DNA of 64,000 nt from Macrolepiota albuminosa (GCA_027475525.1 JAMWFC010000066.1:372001-436000); one strand, 5' to 3'; counted from the stretch's first letter, positions 36,961 to 49,649 are shown. Program-made: numbers and translations. Notes: generated by a model not told the origin, from the letters alone.

Positions 36961-38215
36961 AAGGTGTATGCATCAAGTACAGTGGTGGCAATGGATAGTG
37001 TTGATTTGGCAGTGTAGTCCTTCCAATCAACACTGACCTGTGGCTCCTCCTCCAGTACAATTCATGCATTGACTTCAAAGCTCCTGATCCAGCTAAACCC
37101 CCCAGGATATCATCAGAGGCAAGGCCTGCAAACTTGTTCTTCTCTATCACATCTATTGCCATCTTTGTCTAGTTTGCAATGTACACAGCTAAGGCACTCA
37201 AGTCTCCCTCAACTGTGAAGGCTGATCCCCCAGCAGGAGTTATTGTGAGCTTCATGGTCTCCTTCTTCTTGTTGCAGTTATCCCTCCATGTCTTGTAATA
37301 GGACAGCCGTGCCATTCGTGCCTCATCAAGCATCTTACCAGCCATCTCTCCACCATCTAGAATACACCACAGCTTTGTATGGCCTGTATACACAGGGCGT
37401 CCCTGTGACTTGCAGCTGTCACAAACTAGGTTGTCCCACCAGTTTGTTGTCTTCATAGCCAGTACAGTGGGTTGTGTGTCAGACATGCCCTTATCTGCTG
37501 AGTACAATGTCTGTTCATTTTTTAGAAATTGTCAGATTTTATCAGGCCCATAAAGCACTGCTGCAGTTGCTGCTGCAAGGTCATGAGAGATGATTGACCA
37601 TGCACTGGCATATAGAGAATTATTAGAAAGAGATGACAATATTGCAATAGATTGCAATAGCTCCTTCATTATGTTTCCAACATCAAACACACAATTTATC
37701 TTCTCAAAGATTCAGTCTATCGTCTTTGTAATTGGCTCAGCCAGGGAACATTTTGTAGTCAGTGCTTCCTGAAGCAGATGGACGTACTAGACAGGTCTGG
37801 CCCCACCATGTATCACCTGTAAGTAATCCCACAGCTCTTTCACACTGATTGAGTCATCAGCAAGGTTGTGCTCAGACTCAAATAAGCCCAGCATCAAAAA
37901 GGAGTAGACAAGACAGTCATTCAATCACCAGTTTTGGTATGCTCACAGTTCATAAGATCCATGCAGAACCTCAGAGGGGTCAAATATGTATTCATAAAGG
38001 CCAGACATAGTAAGTTCCAATCTCATATATTTGGACCAGGGCATCCATTTCCCATCATCTTCCATGAGGAGCTCTCCTGAATAGCAAAGAGAGATCTTGA
38101 TCTGCATAACAACAGGTGTAGAGCCATTGATCTGCTGCATCTCTGCTATCTTGGCATCTGTGATGGTTAGAGCAGGGGTCCCAGTGGTATCATTGGTTGT
38201 AGTAGCAGGAGCCAT
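36961..38215 (-). pseudogene. Copia-1 gag
   Basis: The ATG near 38215 (MAPATTTND) opens a Copia-type gag N-terminus (ITDAKIAEMQQING, KWMPWSKYMRLEL). Later pieces include WWDNLVCDSCKSQGR (a degenerate zinc motif) and a Lys/Glu-rich tail. Stops near 37943, 37541, 37169 and 36947 break it. Confidence 0.65.
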
Positions 38216-38322
38216 ATTCAATGGTCAAAGATAAGAAGAAAACAGCATGTGTCCTCAAGCTAGGAGACTATGTGATGCAGTGTGCTTGGCAATCAAGCAG
38301 TAATATCAGATAAATATCAAGC

Positions 38323-38498
38323 TGTAACCAGAGTTACGAGTTAGAACTATCTTGTGTGTATCACACAAGTGCTAAATCAGACCGCAGTATCGGATTGACT
38401 AGTACTTAGAGTGAAAACAAGATGTTATCTTATGTAATACTCTACTAATTGATTATAGCGTCGTTGACGCTGATGGTAATACGGATGACTCCGTTACA
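38323..38498 (-). repeat. Gypsy-2 3' LTR (minus strand)
   Basis: 176 bp, three transitions from the other LTR. Confidence 0.95.
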
Positions 38499-38512
38499 TA
38501 CCCCCCAATGAG
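38499..38512 (-). promoter_or_regulatory. Polypurine tract of Gypsy-2
   Basis: Minus-strand ATTGGGGGGTA abuts the 3' LTR. Confidence 0.6.
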
Positions 38513-39018
38513 ACCGAATACTCGGTCTTGAGAAAGGGAGGTAGAGCGAGATGAAAGATGCACGGTAGTGCAACAACGGATGAATGCATGCGTATTGCGT
38601 GGCTGCAAGGCGTTAGCACTCATGCGCAATGAAGATGTGTCGGCTGGACACAATAGACAGTAGTCCTTATCAGACACGGGCGCAGGGGGCGCCAGCAGTA
38701 GAAAGCCAATGGTGTGTATAATAAAATTATAAAAAACAAAAAAGAATGACCCCTCCTCTGGGTCCGCTGTATCTACATGCGACTCTAAAGTGCGTATCAG
38801 CTGAAATGGCTCGAGTTAAATACTCAGAGGTACATACAAAATAATGTATACAAGGGTCTAGGACCCGGATGACGATGCTCCCGTGACAGCGCCCGTTTCA
38901 GTCACCATTGCCTCCTCCTCCAGTGCGACGTTAATCACGGGAGGGGGAGGCGCCAATTCCATCCTCGGTGGGGTTATAGGCCCCTCAGCTGCAGGCGTGT
39001 CTACCACCATAGGCTCTG

Positions 39019-41784
39019 TTAGTGCGACATTAATCGCTGAAGCGGTGGTGGTAAGCGTACCCTGCTCTGCCGTGCGTGACAGGAGATTGACCCGGCGTCT
39101 GCTGCTGGCAGGTCATGCGCTGCCGAGCGTTTTAGGAGGTTGACCCGATTCGGGTCCATGCCAATCAAGTAATAGAGGCCGTTGGCCTCAGGGTTTTCCG
39201 GGAGCTTGCTCTCCTCGTGGTGCTTGAACATCAGACGATAGTGATCGTCTTCAGTCATCTCCCGCCATCCATCCCATTGCGGGATTGCGGCGGGGGTGCC
39301 ATACGTGGAGAGGCGCTCCATGCGCTCGTCATCGACCTGCTTAAAGATGTCCATAGACATCGTGGGGGAATGGAACTGCTGTTCCAGGAAGACCACGCCG
39401 TACGTGTACGCGTGGTCCACCCATTCCAGCGGAATCTGGTTGTGTAAAAGGACGCGTAACACGTCGTCGTCGGAGAAGTTCCGTGCATGGTCGTCGGGCA
39501 CGTGAACTTGGTGAATTTCGAGCTGCGGCCCACGTTGGGGCTCAAATGGCTGCTCGGGGAACATGGCGTCATACGAGGCAATCGCCTCTCGATAAAGCCC
39601 TGGACGGGCCACGACGAGGGTCATGCGCCGTACGATCACCGGCTTGGCTGCGCTGTTAGCGCACAATGCTCGACATAGGGCGAACCCAAAGAGGGTCCGC
39701 CAGTGCATGCGATAGGCATGATCCACGGCGATACCTTGATAGGTATTTTCCAACCCCGGTCGGCCAAAGACCAGCGCGTACTGCGCCAGTTGGTCAAGGT
39801 CGAACGGGGTGGCTGGATCCTGAGCACGCATTACGCACAACGCCGTGGTGCCATCGTCTTTTGTGCGCAAAAAGCGCCCCGGAATGTGTCGTCGCTCGAC
39901 AAGAGCGAGGTCGTCAGGGCCCTGCATCGGGTTGACGAGTTCTTGATACCTGGGCTCCTTCATCAGGAGCTGCATGGTTCGATCATGCAGAGCCTCCACT
40001 GTTTGCTGCACAAACATCTGGAGCTCTGTGATCAACATATACGCGACGATTCTGTCGCGACGCGGAACGTGTACATTGGCGTAATACTTGTAGAGCCGGT
40101 CCAGCTCTAGAGGAGTGCGGGGAAGACCGCGTGGGGCGTGCTTATACACAATCGTGCCCGGGATGTGGGCAGGATGGCCAGAGGAGTATTCATATGACGC
40201 CGCTCTATTGGCGTCAGCTCCCATCAACACCGTATTCATGGCATACGAATAATAGGTGCAATGGCTGAGTGCTCCTCTAAAGCACGAGTTCATTCGCTCG
40301 ATATCGAGCGGACCCCACACCTTCACCCCCAAGCCATCGGGGATCCTCCCCAAACATTCATCCTCGGCCCTCGACTTCTGGGCCTTTAGCTCCTTGGCGT
40401 GAATCGCCTTCTTCTTTGCAATGCGCTTATTGCGCGCTACTCGTTGGAATCGGTCTGCAGCCAATTCCCCCTCCTCCCCGTCCTCCTCCTGCTCCAAGCT
40501 TGACTCTCCATAGTCGCTCTCGTTGGACAGGGATGGTACTGGTTTTTTGCCTTTATCAGGCCTAGTCTTCCCCCTTGAGGTTGCCACCAGACCATCATAC
40601 TGCTCCAGCGTGCGAGGGTCTGGGGTCAAAACAACCATGGGATACTTTGCTGGAGGGGCCGGTACAAACACCGGCAACATGAACAACATCTGGACTTCTC
40701 CCGCTTGTGCGGGAATGCCAGCAGGAAAGAGTATAACCTCCAATTTGGAGGCATCGAGAGGTGGCTTGCGGCCGCGGCGTTGACAAGACGGCCCCGACTT
40801 GGTCAGGGCGGACGATTCTGGTTGTGGCTGAGCCACCGGAGGGGCAGGCGCATTTCGTGCCAGAGTATTCCCTCCAGGCCCAGCGCAAGGAGTAACAGTA
40901 ATGGGCGCTCTTGGCGCCACAGCGATGGGTTTGGACCCCCTAGGTGGGGCCCGAGATGATGCGGCTTCCCGCTGACCCAAGGACAGATCTGCCAAGGGTT
41001 CACTGACAGCAGCCAGCGACTCTGAAGAGGCCTGCGGGCCCGACTCGGGTAGCCGTGATGATGAAGCTACGGGCTGAGGAGGCTGCTCATGGTGCGCGAA
41101 TTGCGCTTCCGACGGCATCCTTGCCTGTGGAGGAGCGACCGGTCAACTGGGCTGATATCTTGCCCTCTTGACCTCAGCGGTCGATTCCTCACTCGTGGCA
41201 ATTTTGCGCTTAGAAGCGCGTTCAATCTGCTCCAGCGCTGCGACGCGCTGCCTCTTCATCAGCTCGATCTGGTCGAGCAGCCCCTCCATTACCATTACGG
41301 CCAAGCTGTCCTGCAGAAAGGACGCAGTTGCAGGGACTGGCTGTCCCGCTGCTTCCAGTCTGCCCAACAGCACGTCTGACCCAGCTACACTCTGCGCTTG
41401 TGGCGCAGGCTCCCCATATGACTCTTCCATGGGCCGGTGCGCCCATGGTACTGACGGCGGCCCCGTCACCACACCCGCATACGTCAGATACGACGCAGTT
41501 GGACGTGACGATGGCTCCTGATAATAGCGCTCACGGCGCGTGCTGTCCTCCGGGCGCCCATAGCACCCTTCATCATCGACCTCCATCTCTTGCGAGTGGA
41601 GAGGCGTCTGATACGGAAGCGGCTCATCACGGCCTGGATATGCCACCGCTGACTGAAACTGGCTTGCCGCCGGATATGGCGGCTGCCTCGGAAACTGAGT
41701 TGAAACTTGTATATTCGGGGGTCTCCCCCCTCTACTAGAGCCTTGCTGGCTCTGATCAGTATTTTGCGGCCCCCAATAGGCCAT
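39019..41784 (-). pseudogene. Gypsy-2 ORF3: extra conserved ORF, one stop
   Basis: A single frame of 922 codons from the ATG at 41784 (MAYWGPQNT) to 39019, with only one TGA at 41143 (CGA-to-TGA). The N-terminal third is Pro/Gln/Ser-rich and low in order, with a basic helix (IERASKRKIATSE). The middle holds a Lys-rich helical stretch (KRIAKKKAIHAKELKAQKS). The C-terminal 450 residues carry the blocks shared with Gypsy-1 ORF3: GRIPDGLGV, MHWRTLFGFAL, LLHNQIP, DHAYTYGV and QWDGWRE. Domain and position are conserved in two separate families, which suggests a useful product. The function is unknown to me. Confidence 0.75.
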
Positions 41785-43562
41785 TTTCGCTAAACACGTA
41801 GACTACGTGTATTGGGACTCGAGAAAAGAGGGAAAAAAAAACAATCTCCCAACTCCGCTAGTGGTGTAAACAACCACAAATACATGCCACCCGGCCTCTC
41901 ACCGGCGATCATAGTCGCATAAATGGTCACAAACAGTAGCCACAATTAGTAGCCACCCGGTTATTCACTGGCCATCAAAGTGGACTTCGTCCACATTCCA
42001 CCACCCCACGCGCATTATGCGCGTTTTGCTAGCTGTTGAGGGTGTTTCACGCCCTGCAACTCTAGGTACCTGTCCATCGCTGCAAGGTCTCTGCAGTTCA
42101 CGAGTGGTTCCCAGGTAGTATCACCTAAGCTCCACCTCACCTCGAATTCGAGGTTTCCTTTTGCCCACCAGTGACCGATGAGGTCATCTACAAACCACTC
42201 CTGGTCATTGCCAGTTCCAAAGTCATACGGCTCTGGCGTTGCGCGATTAGGAAATAGCGCATCACTACTGGCCATATACGGTCGCAATAGCGACACGTGA
42301 AACTTGGGCACTATCCTGCGCGCTTGCAGCGCCTGGGGTAGTTCCAGCACGTAGTTAGACGTGCTCGGTTCTGCCTCAAGGACCTTATATGGTCCAATCC
42401 ACTTCGGACACAGCTTGCTCGCCCTGCCTTTCGGCAAGTTCAAGTTCTTCGTTGAAAGGTACACTAGGCTCCCTTTCTCGATATCCGGCTCATCACGTCT
42501 GCGATTATTTGCATGTTTGGTTTGCCACACACGCGATTCTATAATTGCGTCATGGGCATCTGCCAGATTCCTTAGCGCGTTGCGCGCAAACTGCTTGACT
42601 CCCACATGAATAACTTCGTCCGTACGAAGTTCACGAATCATGGATGGCATGTAGCCATTGTTGAGTTCAAAGGGTGAGTACCCTGTGGTTTCCGATATAC
42701 TCGCGTTTATCGCGAATTCTACGAGTGGACATCTATCCACCCAGTCCTTCTGATCAGGACGTACAAATGCTCGCAAGATTTGCGTGATATTTCTATTCGC
42801 ACGTTCCGTTTGACCATCCGTTTGCAGATGAAACGATGTCGACATGAGCAGCTTTGCTCCTAGCAGCTTGTGCAACTCCTTCCACCATTTGGAAGTAAAC
42901 TTAGCATCTCGATCGCTCACGATCGAGCTGGGCAGTCCATGGAGACGTACTATCTCCTTGAGATAGATCCACGACAAGTCTGACGCGGTCATGGTGGTTC
43001 TCACTGGAATGAGATGGACCATACTGGTCATTCTGCAGATCACTACCCACAGGTAGTTAAAGCCTTTCGACTCGGGGAACGGACCTATAAAGTCCATCCC
43101 AATCAAATCCCAAGGTTTGACCGGTATGGGTAGCGAATGCAGCTTTCCCGGTGGCTTCAAAGTCGATACTTTCGACTGTTGACATAGCTCGCATGTCGAG
43201 CAGAATTGGCTCGTCTCTTTGGCCATTTGTGGCCACCAGTACCAGCGTCGCACATAGTCCAGCGTTTTCTGAGTTCCGAAGTGGCCCACTACTCTATGGG
43301 CCTGGTCCAGGATAGTCGTAATCAACGACCTCTCCCGGGGAATGCAGATGACTTTGGACCCCGTGGGTCTGGTAAGGTAGACGAGCTGCTGCTCCATCCT
43401 GAAGCGCGGATGCGCTTGGATATTGTTCAGAATCTCTACGAAGAGATTATCATCCTTGTATCCTTGCTGGATACGTGTGCGGAATTGCGCATTGCCTAAG
43501 TCGGCCGGTGCAGGTGTATGGTCCTGTGACTCCAGCGCTTGCTGGAGCGTCATATCAGTACC

Positions 43563-43716
43563 TCTCATAGGCACCTCTTGCCTCGTCTCTTCACGTGGCT
43601 GAGGGGCCTCATGGTCCACTAGCACCTGAGCTTCGATATTCTCATAGGCACCTCTTGCCTCGTCTCTTCACGTGGCTGAGGGGCCTCATGGTCCACTAGC
43701 ACCTGAGCTTCGATAT
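43563..43716. repeat. Exact 77-bp tandem duplication (likely assembly overlap)
   Basis: 43563-43639 is repeated at 43640-43716 in Gypsy-2 pol. Confidence 0.95.
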
Positions 43717-44042
43717 TGCGAGTCTCTCGCTGCTCCTGCAGTTGCTTACTGCGACGTGTTTCCTGCGCTCGCATGGCGTGTAACTCAACCCTATGTTCCC
43801 TGATTTCATGGAATCGATGCAGAGGCAAATCCTCGCCCTCTGGGTCAATACGTTTGTCCGCCTGGACATAGTCATGCGCGTCATGGACGTCATCTCAAGT
43901 ATCACTCTCGAAATATCGAGATAGGCAATCCGCCACTTTGTTCAATTCACCTTTTACATAGGTGATGTCGAACTGGTACCGCGACATGTAGTCTATCCAG
44001 CGACGTTGTCGCGGAGACAGGTGCACCTGAGTCTTGAAGAAC

Positions 44043-44196
44043 TCTAGTGCTTTGTGATCCATGATAATATGGATCTTATATCCCATCAGTTTATCCTCCC
44101 ACTTTAGGAGGGCTTCCAGTCTAGTGCTTTGTGATCCATGATAATATGGATCTTATATCCCATCAGTTTATCCTCCCACTTTAGGAGGGCTTCCAG
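44043..44196. repeat. Exact 77-bp tandem duplication (likely assembly overlap)
   Basis: 44043-44119 is repeated at 44120-44196 in the RNase H part of Gypsy-2. Confidence 0.95.
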
Positions 44197-45115
44197 TATT
44201 GCGAGTATTTCTAACTCGTGCACAGCATAATTCTGCTGAGCAGCAGTGAATTTACGGGACATAAATCCCGCTGGTCGGCAGGTCTGCCATGTTTTACCCT
44301 GGCCAAACATGGCCCCAACCCCAGTCTTTGACACATCACAGATGAGCCAGATGGGCTCGTCGATGCGTGGGTCAATTGGCCAGATGACCGGCGTTTTCGC
44401 GCATATGTGCTTAATCATCTCAAAACACCGCTGATGCAGCGGTCTCCAATGAAACGGTGACCCATTCTGGGTCATGGCCATAAGTGGCCCAGTGTATGCA
44501 GTGATGTCTGGCAAGAAATTGCCAATATAGTTCACCAGTCCGACAAATCGTTGGATATCATTATATGTGCGTGGAGTACGCCACTCTCGGATTCGGTCGA
44601 GCTTATCCGTATCAGGATGAATGCCCTTCTCGTCAATGACGTGACCGAGGCAATCTATACTCGTTGCGTACAACTCGCACTTCTTCCATTTGAGATAGAG
44701 GCTGGCCTTCCGTAGTCGTTCAAATACGACTCGTAGGTGCTGCTCATGCTCCTCAATGGAGTCAGAAAATATGAATATATCGTCTAAATAGACGTGCATA
44801 AACTTCCCGATTACATCTCGGAAGATTGAGGTCATTAACCTCTGAAATGTCGCCGGTGCATTACAATCACCAATCTGCATGATGTTACTCACGAACGTCC
44901 CCATCAGGGACGAGAACAGTGTCTTCGGTATATCCTTTTCGTGGATGCGAACCTGTTCGTACGTGTCTGTGAGGTCGATTTTCGACCGATACTTCGCTGT
45001 CGCGACATCTTCTTGTATCACTTCCTGATCTGGAAGAGGTGTTACATCCTTGACGGTATTATCATTGCGCTGTCGCGCATCCAATGCCGTACGTAACATT
45101 CCATCCTTCTTGGGG

Positions 45116-45269
45116 ATACAAAGCAATGGTGCAGCTTGCACCGCTGGTCGTGGTTCCCACCACTTCGCGTTTATGTATCTATTTGTCTTTTCATACAAAG
45201 CAATGGTGCAGCTTGCACCGCTGGTCGTGGTTCCCACCACTTCGCGTTTATGTATCTATTTGTCTTTTC
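45116..45269. repeat. Exact 77-bp tandem duplication (likely assembly overlap)
   Basis: 45116-45192 is repeated at 45193-45269 at the start of the RT of Gypsy-2. Confidence 0.95.
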
Positions 45270-46125
45270 ACGAAGTTGATCCTGAAGTGCTCGCGGGCAG
45301 CGAGGCAAATGATACTTGTACTGCTTGTTATTGTCAATGAGGTTGATCTCATGATTAACCTCCCGCCACGGAGGAAGCTCCTCCTTCGTTCCATTGACGA
45401 TATCAGCGAACTCCCGTTGCCATTGCTGGCGCAGTCGAGGGATATCCTCCTCTGTAAGGCTCAAAGCATTGCCTTTTCCTTTGGCTACGCGTGCTCTACG
45501 TGGTTGAACCTTTGGTTCAAATCACTCCCGTAAGGCACGTACGTGCTCCTCTGTGAGGTCTCCCAGGTTCAACCTTACAACCGGTTGTTTCCTTGTTGTA
45601 CTCGCCGACGACTGCACACTTCTCGCCTTCAGCGAGAATCCGTCAAATACGATATCCGATGTTTCGGAGATCTCGTCCTCTCGTGCGTGACGGTACACTT
45701 CTCCCGTCTGGGTCGCTTGCCCACTTCCCATAGCCTGCGTCACCATTGACGCTACCAACTCATTCCACTCCCATGGCATTCGTGGGTCATACGCCCATTG
45801 CACTCCTGGCCGAGGCACTGGTCGATCCATTAGCGACCTAGTGCTACCCACAGTTCCCATCGTACTGTATACCTCGTCCTTGACGAGATCCTCAACCTTC
45901 ACTCAAGAGCTAGTCAGCTGGCATTCCAGCGACTCCACCACGTGTTTACTACGCTCATTCTTGCACTGCACAGCCTGTTTAGGCTTTCCATTGGTACACC
46001 CAGTCACATCCGGGTGCTTCCCCTTCTTCAGAGTTCCTTGAAACTCTTCCTCAGTCATCAGTATAGCCGGCGAATCAGCCGGCAGGCTTTTCGGTGGGGC
46101 CTGTTCGTCCTCCACCTCCTGTACA

Positions 46126-46151
46126 GTCGCTCTCCTGCGACCATCTAGTCA
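46126..46151 (-). promoter_or_regulatory. TGA-CTA stop context plus hairpin at protease-RT junction of Gypsy-2
   Basis: The minus strand reads TGA CTA G, the classic leaky-stop context in other systems. It is followed by GTCGC-AGGAGA-GCGAC (46126-46141), a 5-bp stem. The frame is open and homologous to Gypsy-1 on both sides of the stop. Confidence 0.45.
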
Positions 46152-49100
46152 GTTGCGCTCATCACGCCGCTTTTCAGTTGCGCGATAGCGCCTCAAACGA
46201 CCATCTGTATCGTTCAACACCACTTTCTCCGCCTTCAAAGGCGTACCATTCACAACGACCATGTCGTTCACGAAATCCAGCGACACCTTGTTCTTACGCA
46301 TGAACGGCGTACCGATAATCATGTCATAGCGATCAAAATTCGCTATATCCACGTATTCTTTCGTCGACGTTCCTGACATCTTTATTCTCACCTCCGCGCC
46401 AAACTGCACCATAGCGCGACTCCCCACAGTCCCCAGCTGGAGCATCAAGGGCTCCTCCAGTTCATGAACGCGAATCGCATTGACGTGAGCAAACTGGGGC
46501 GTAATGCCCGTAGTGGTACTCCCGGAGTCCCACAACGTCCATGCCAGATGTCCATTGACATCAACATACGTGACCAGGCACTCCTTCTCCTCGGGAGTAT
46601 AGCGTGGCCGCTGCAACTTATTAGTTGCCTTCTGCAGGGTTACGCGTCTCATTCGGACGCGCTGATCTCCACGGCACTCCGTCAGTGCAAACAGGTGTTC
46701 CCCCTCGTCATCACAAGCATAGTAGTCGCTGTCGTACACATCCACTGCGACGTATTCGTTGCCATCAATCTGGATGCTCTCAGCGTCATCCACTTCCGAC
46801 CCATCAGCCTCTACCTGCGGTTCTTCCTCCGCTTCCTCAATGATCTCGTCATCCTCGTCGTCACTGACGACATCGCTAGGGGCCGCAGCCGTATGGGCCG
46901 CTCGGATGTGTGCCTTAGGTGGGGCAGGACACTCCTTAGTGAAATGCCCGCTCCTGCCACAGTTATAGCACGCTGAGGGATCCCCGGCAGGCCTTCTCTG
47001 GGCCGCTCCTGGAGTTCCAGCGGTTTTGCCCGCTATACGCGGTACAGGCGCCACCATTCCTCTCGGTGCTACTTGATTCTGACCCGAAAAGGGTCGACTA
47101 TCCTTTGCTGGCAACTGTCCAGCAGGCTTCGATCGAGGCCGTTGGCCTCCAGGAATTGTCTTACAAACAACGAATCGCGGATTGCGATTATTCTCCATAT
47201 CTGTCCGTTTGGCCAGGAAGGTTCCCACCTTCACTGCCTGACGGTTCACTGGTCCTTGGCGTGAACTACGCTGCTCATAATGGTTTGCAGTCCGTGTCGA
47301 CTGCTCATAACGGATGGCATACGCCAAGAATTCGGTCACAGTATTGACCTCCGGAGACAAATTATCGTCACGTATCAACGCTCTCCTCATGTCTGCGGGT
47401 ATTCCGTCCAGGAATGTCTCGCGGATAGTGTATTCATCTGGATAGACGGCCATATTCTGTGCATGACCCACCAGGTCATCATAAAAGGTCTGGATGCCAG
47501 TCTTAGCGTCATACACTGCCTTTCTAAAGGCATCACGAGCTTCCTGCATCATAGCAGCGTTGACGAACCGATTATACAGTCCTATCAGGACCTCTTTAAA
47601 TGTCCAGTGCAATTTGTCACGATTAATGTGGAGAACATGGCGACGGAACCAATTCCGAGCCTCTCCTTCCATAAATTCGTGTAGCACGAATATCCTTTCC
47701 TGGTCCATGTCGTCTCCACCATAGCAGCAGGCTGCGAGGTGGTAGCACACGTCCATGGCCCAGTCCTCCAGTTGAGAGAACCTATGTCCTCCAGCGTACG
47801 CACGTATGTGCTTACCATCGGATTTACGGGGGCTTACCCCAGCAGGGAACTTAAATCTGACTCCAAGGGAGTCATCCACCAGACAAGTGAGGCGGTCATG
47901 CATATGATCCATATGGATCCTGACCGCTTCATTCATTCCCGGCGTAGTTTCATGCAAATCATGAGGTGCGGGCATCAAAAATGCCCGAGGACTGCGAAAC
48001 AGGTGCTCATTGGCCACTCTTTCCGGCCGTGTGGTGGGCTGTTGCCTCACTTGTTGCTCTGCTGGTAATCCACCAGCCTGCCTGCCACTATCACGACGAT
48101 TATTATCATCCTGATCGTTATTTCTACGATCACGATCTCCACCGTCGTGATTGCGACGACTTGGCTCCCTCTGTTCGTAGTGACCACTACTGTCGTCACT
48201 ACCACCCGGATCTCTGTCCGGTTCAGCAGTCCGAGCCGCGAATTGTCGCCGCATGTCATCGACAGGCGTTACGCCCTCACGCCCTTCAAAGACTACCCCC
48301 TGGTCATCAATGAACGACTCACCATGATCGCGCAAGTCCTGATTGCATATCCTTTGGTAATTGACGTGTTCATTCCAGTTGTCCACTAGGTGGACACGTC
48401 GCACTACGCGTTGTGGTCGCGTTCGCTCCTCAAGAATGTGGACTTCGTCCACCTCTTCCTTGATTGTAACTTGCTTACGAGGTGTCTTAACCTCCTGCAC
48501 TGCAAGTGGTGCCTCTGGCTCTGCCGGAGTCGTCGTTACAGTCTCCACCTCAGACAATGCCTGCTGAGGCACTCCGCTAACAATGCGTTGATGGTTTGCA
48601 GCGTTCTGACGCCAAACGTAGTCTTGCTGAGACTCGTTAGCCTGACGAGGCACATTGAGCAATTCCATCGCGTCCGCGATTAATGGCGCTTGTCTGTGCA
48701 CACTCATCTCACATTCTACTGAGTCGGCTGGAGTAGCCGTTGAGACTGCTGACCCTCGTGCCGCTTTGCGCTTAAGGTATTCCACTACTTCGAGTTCGAA
48801 GATGCGCACAAACAATTTGATATATTCACTCGAATCTGCACGGGGTACATCGTGGCTCCTAGCCGCCAGCAACTGTAAGTGCTTCACTACATAAAGCTGA
48901 AGACGCTTTTGCGTCGATTCCTTCACGACCGCCGGATATCGGTCCAATACTAGCTGCAACTGGATAGATAAGGTCGAATGTGACCTTTTGCTTTCCTCAT
49001 CATCTGAGGACTCCAACTCGGACTCTAAGTCCATAACTCTCCTGAGGCCGTCATGCCTCACTTGCGGCTGTTTGCCGGCTCGTCGGTGCAACTCTGGACT

Positions 49101-49649
49101 TCCAGGTGCTGTTAACGCCTTGTCCAACCTTACGACATTGTCGTCTTCCCTACTGACCACTATTGCTGGTCCTTGCTTCTGTCCTGGTGTTGTCAACGAC
49201 GACGGTCCCGGTTCAGTGGCAGCATTGGCCACATATTCCAAATGCCGTTCCGTAGGTGCAGTCCGGAATGGGGTGCTATGCGCAAACACGCTGTCTTGTG
49301 CCATTTCCGAGTACTGGGTAACATCCAGTTGACTCTCAGAGGGAGCTGAAGAGCTCTCGGGCAATACCGGATACATCAGTGAAGGCATTTGGCTCACTGG
49401 CAGCGACACTCCTGAGACCGCGGATCTATCTCCTGGTTTTTCACCAGGTCGTACAATGGACATCATCCGTGATACGGATAGCCCACCAGGCATTCCATAG
49501 CTCGCACTGACATCGCGAGGGGTCTTTTTGTCCCGCTTTGGCGGAGGTTGGTATGCTGACGCAGATTGCGTCCTCACCACCTGAAGCACAGGTAAGTCAC
49601 CTGCGTCTGCAGCTGGGAACGGAGGATCCGGATCAAGAGAGCCAATCAT
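46149..49649 (-). CDS. Gypsy-2 gag and aspartic protease, intact frame
   Basis: An open frame of 1166 codons from ATG (MIGSLDPDPP) to TGA at 46149-46151. The N-terminal extension of about 600 residues includes the helical block shared with Gypsy-1 (QLQLVLDRYPAVVKESTQKR). A basic Arg/Asp-rich linker leads to the gag capsid domain (FLDGIPADMRR, AYAIRYEQS), the zinc knuckle CYNCGRSGHFTKEC (about 46930-46970), an acidic spacer, and the protease with DSGST (about 46520). No internal stop is present, so this part could still be expressed. The stop at the end sits where Gypsy-1 also has one. Confidence 0.92.
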   Translation of the reverse strand: MIGSLDPDPPFPAADAGDLPVLQVVRTQSASAYQPPPKRDKKTPRDVSASYGMPGGLSVSRMMSIVRPGEKPGDRSAVSGVSLPVSQMPSLMYPVLPESSSAPSESQLDVTQYSEMAQDSVFAHSTPFRTAPTERHLEYVANAATEPGPSSLTTPGQKQGPAIVVSREDDNVVRLDKALTAPGSPELHRRAGKQPQVRHDGLRRVMDLESELESSDDEESKRSHSTLSIQLQLVLDRYPAVVKESTQKRLQLYVVKHLQLLAARSHDVPRADSSEYIKLFVRIFELEVVEYLKRKAARGSAVSTATPADSVECEMSVHRQAPLIADAMELLNVPRQANESQQDYVWRQNAANHQRIVSGVPQQALSEVETVTTTPAEPEAPLAVQEVKTPRKQVTIKEEVDEVHILEERTRPQRVVRRVHLVDNWNEHVNYQRICNQDLRDHGESFIDDQGVVFEGREGVTPVDDMRRQFAARTAEPDRDPGGSDDSSGHYEQREPSRRNHDGGDRDRRNNDQDDNNRRDSGRQAGGLPAEQQVRQQPTTRPERVANEHLFRSPRAFLMPAPHDLHETTPGMNEAVRIHMDHMHDRLTCLVDDSLGVRFKFPAGVSPRKSDGKHIRAYAGGHRFSQLEDWAMDVCYHLAACCYGGDDMDQERIFVLHEFMEGEARNWFRRHVLHINRDKLHWTFKEVLIGLYNRFVNAAMMQEARDAFRKAVYDAKTGIQTFYDDLVGHAQNMAVYPDEYTIRETFLDGIPADMRRALIRDDNLSPEVNTVTEFLAYAIRYEQSTRTANHYEQRSSRQGPVNRQAVKVGTFLAKRTDMENNRNPRFVVCKTIPGGQRPRSKPAGQLPAKDSRPFSGQNQVAPRGMVAPVPRIAGKTAGTPGAAQRRPAGDPSACYNCGRSGHFTKECPAPPKAHIRAAHTAAAPSDVVSDDEDDEIIEEAEEEPQVEADGSEVDDAESIQIDGNEYVAVDVYDSDYYACDDEGEHLFALTECRGDQRVRMRRVTLQKATNKLQRPRYTPEEKECLVTYVDVNGHLAWTLWDSGSTTTGITPQFAHVNAIRVHELEEPLMLQLGTVGSRAMVQFGAEVRIKMSGTSTKEYVDIANFDRYDMIIGTPFMRKNKVSLDFVNDMVVVNGTPLKAEKVVLNDTDGRLRRYRATEKRRDERN

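Larger units (their letters stand above)
34700..38322 (-). mobile_element. Copia-1: decayed Copia retrotransposon (minus strand), main part
   Basis: Contains gag, protease, integrase and the start of RT in Copia order on the minus strand. Its 5' end is displaced to 49937-50008 by Gypsy-2, which inserted at CAAGC (38318-38322 and 49937-49941). The 3' part, covering the rest of RT, RNase H and the LTR, is missing or unrecognisable. Many stops and shifts are present. Confidence 0.8.
42015..46148 (-). pseudogene. Gypsy-2 pol: RT, RNase H, integrase, chromodomain
   Basis: Same frame as gag-pro once three 77-bp duplications are collapsed. TGA stops lie at 45903, 45522 and 43895, all one transition from Arg. 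RT carries HVYLDDIFIF near 44785. The RNase H domain includes DHKALEFFKTQ near 44050. The integrase zinc finger is VGHFGTQKT to CSTCELCQ (near 43190-43290). The DDE core has GMDFIG, VSDRDAKF and a Glu in QTERANRN. A chromodomain (LEFEVRWSLGDTTWEP) ends the protein. The 536-codon integrase-chromodomain part is uninterrupted. Confidence 0.93.

Noticed and set aside
38883..39143. Plus-strand open frame rich in Ala/Val/Ser near the 3' end of Gypsy-2
   Set aside because: It lies opposite the end of ORF3 and the spacer before the LTR. It has no domain and looks like a shadow of GC-rich sequence.
39019..41784. ORF3 as a retroviral-type envelope gene
   Set aside because: The position fits env, but no signal peptide, transmembrane helix or cleavage site is visible.
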